A stretch of DNA of 5,854 nt, taken from contig JBEEGX010000028.1 in assembly GCA_041167105.1 (NCBI GenBank), positions 1-5,854 on the forward strand. Reading direction: 5' to 3'. This document shows positions 5,422-5,854 of the stretch, one piece after another. Made by a program: the position numbers and the translations under genes. This stretch comes from JAJPGZ01 sp041167105 (GTDB lineage Bacteria; Verrucomicrobiota; Verrucomicrobiia; Chthoniobacterales; UBA10450). The stretch's first letter is position 1, and every line of letters begins with the position of its first letter. Below the pieces are notes generated by a model. That model was given only the letters and a program-made list of their open reading frames with translations, searched no databases and had not been told where the DNA came from.

Positions 5422-5854
5422 AATGGCGGAGCGCTTCCGCTGTTGCGCTCCAAATAAAAGTTGCCCAGTACGAGCACATCCATGTTCGTCCGCAGGAAAC
5501 AATCGAGCGCTTCTTCCGGATAACAAACGACCGGCTCGTTTTCGTTGAAGGAAGTGTTCAACACCATTGGAATACCGGTCAGCTCGCGGAACTTTTCGAT
5601 GAGTCGATGATAACGCGGGTTCGTTTCCTTGTGCACAGTTTGCAAGCGTCCGCTGCCGTCGACATGCGTGACCGCGGGAATGAATGCGCGTTTCGCCGCC
5701 CGCACCTGAAAAACTTCCATCATGAACGGAACGTCATCGTCCTGCTCGAACCATTCGCTGACCGCCTCGCGCAAGATCGACGGTGCAAACGGGCGGAATG
5801 ATTCGCGGCGTTTGATCTTCGCGTTAAGAATCTCTTTCATGTCGGCGCGACGCG
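5412..5854 (-). CDS. Carbamoyltransferase (NodU/CmcH/TobZ family), C-terminal part only
   Basis: The frame is open to the right edge, reading RRADMKEILNAKIKRRESF, so the internal ATG at 5840 is not the true start. Members of this family transfer a carbamoyl group from carbamoyl phosphate, through a carbamoyl-adenylate, to sugar hydroxyls. The visible part belongs to the C-terminal domain. Counting from that internal Met, RRESFRPFAPSIL is at 11-23, HVDGSGRLQTVHKETNPRYH at 59-78, GIPMVLNTSFNENEPVVC at 89-106 and MDVLVLGNFYL at 120-130. The YrdC-like C-terminal part activates carbamoyl phosphate in TobZ. The final ten or so residues (RNSGSAPPLET) are outside the conserved core. Full-length members have about 550-600 residues, so roughly three quarters are missing here. 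In this locus it probably carbamoylates a sugar of the exported glycan; that is inferred from context. Confidence 0.93.
   Translation of the reverse strand, partial: RRADMKEILNAKIKRRESFRPFAPSILREAVSEWFEQDDDVPFMMEVFQVRAAKRAFIPAVTHVDGSGRLQTVHKETNPRYHRLIEKFRELTGIPMVLNTSFNENEPVVCYPEEALDCFLRTNMDVLVLGNFYLERNSGSAPPLET

Noticed and set aside
5413..5526. Longer N-terminus for the permease
   Set aside because: The extra 38 residues would come from the other frame of the conserved carbamoyltransferase end, and the family N-terminus begins at the TAATG overlap.

Overview
The window is a stretch of a bacterial cell-surface polysaccharide locus. Every supported gene lies on the minus strand, so transcription runs from position 5854 towards position 1. 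In that order it holds: the C-terminal part of a NodU/CmcH-type carbamoyltransferase (cut by the right edge); an ABC-2 type polysaccharide export permease of the Wzm/TagG kind; a small two-helix membrane protein with a chemoreceptor-like four-helix-bundle sensor region and no output domain; a 1071-residue open frame joining a glutamine-dependent asparagine synthetase-like amidotransferase to a GT9 (heptosyltransferase/ADP-heptose:LPS type) glycosyltransferase; and the N-terminal 105 residues of the partner ABC ATPase (cut by the left edge just after its Walker A motif).

Functionally, the permease and ATPase would export a lipid-linked glycan across the inner membrane. The GT9 domain would add a sugar, and the carbamoyltransferase and AsnB-like domain would decorate sugars with carbamoyl or amide groups. 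The permease start overlaps the carbamoyltransferase stop (TAATG), and the other gaps are 65 to about 200 bases, so one co-transcribed unit is likely. No promoter, Rho-independent terminator, rRNA, tRNA, CRISPR array or transposase was found. The cluster's promoter must lie to the right of the window.

The most unusual property is repeat DNA inside the genes. An 8-base tandem repeat (CTGARACG) sits in frame in both the ABC ATPase and the GT9 domain. Purine/pyrimidine-biased repeats of the GAAAGTAG kind sit at gene ends and inside the amidotransferase. A nearly perfect 24-base inverted repeat lies at the AsnB/GT9 junction, where the normal stop and start codons are missing. Separately, the 9-mer GCCTAACGA (or its complement) occurs six times in the 3.2-kb fused frame and nowhere else in the window, in both orientations and several reading frames.

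The organism is Gram-negative with moderately high GC. The gene set, weak ribosome-binding sites and short repeats invading genes recall soil Verrucomicrobia (Chthoniobacterales/Spartobacteria-like). That is an impression from the sequence style, not a demonstrated assignment.
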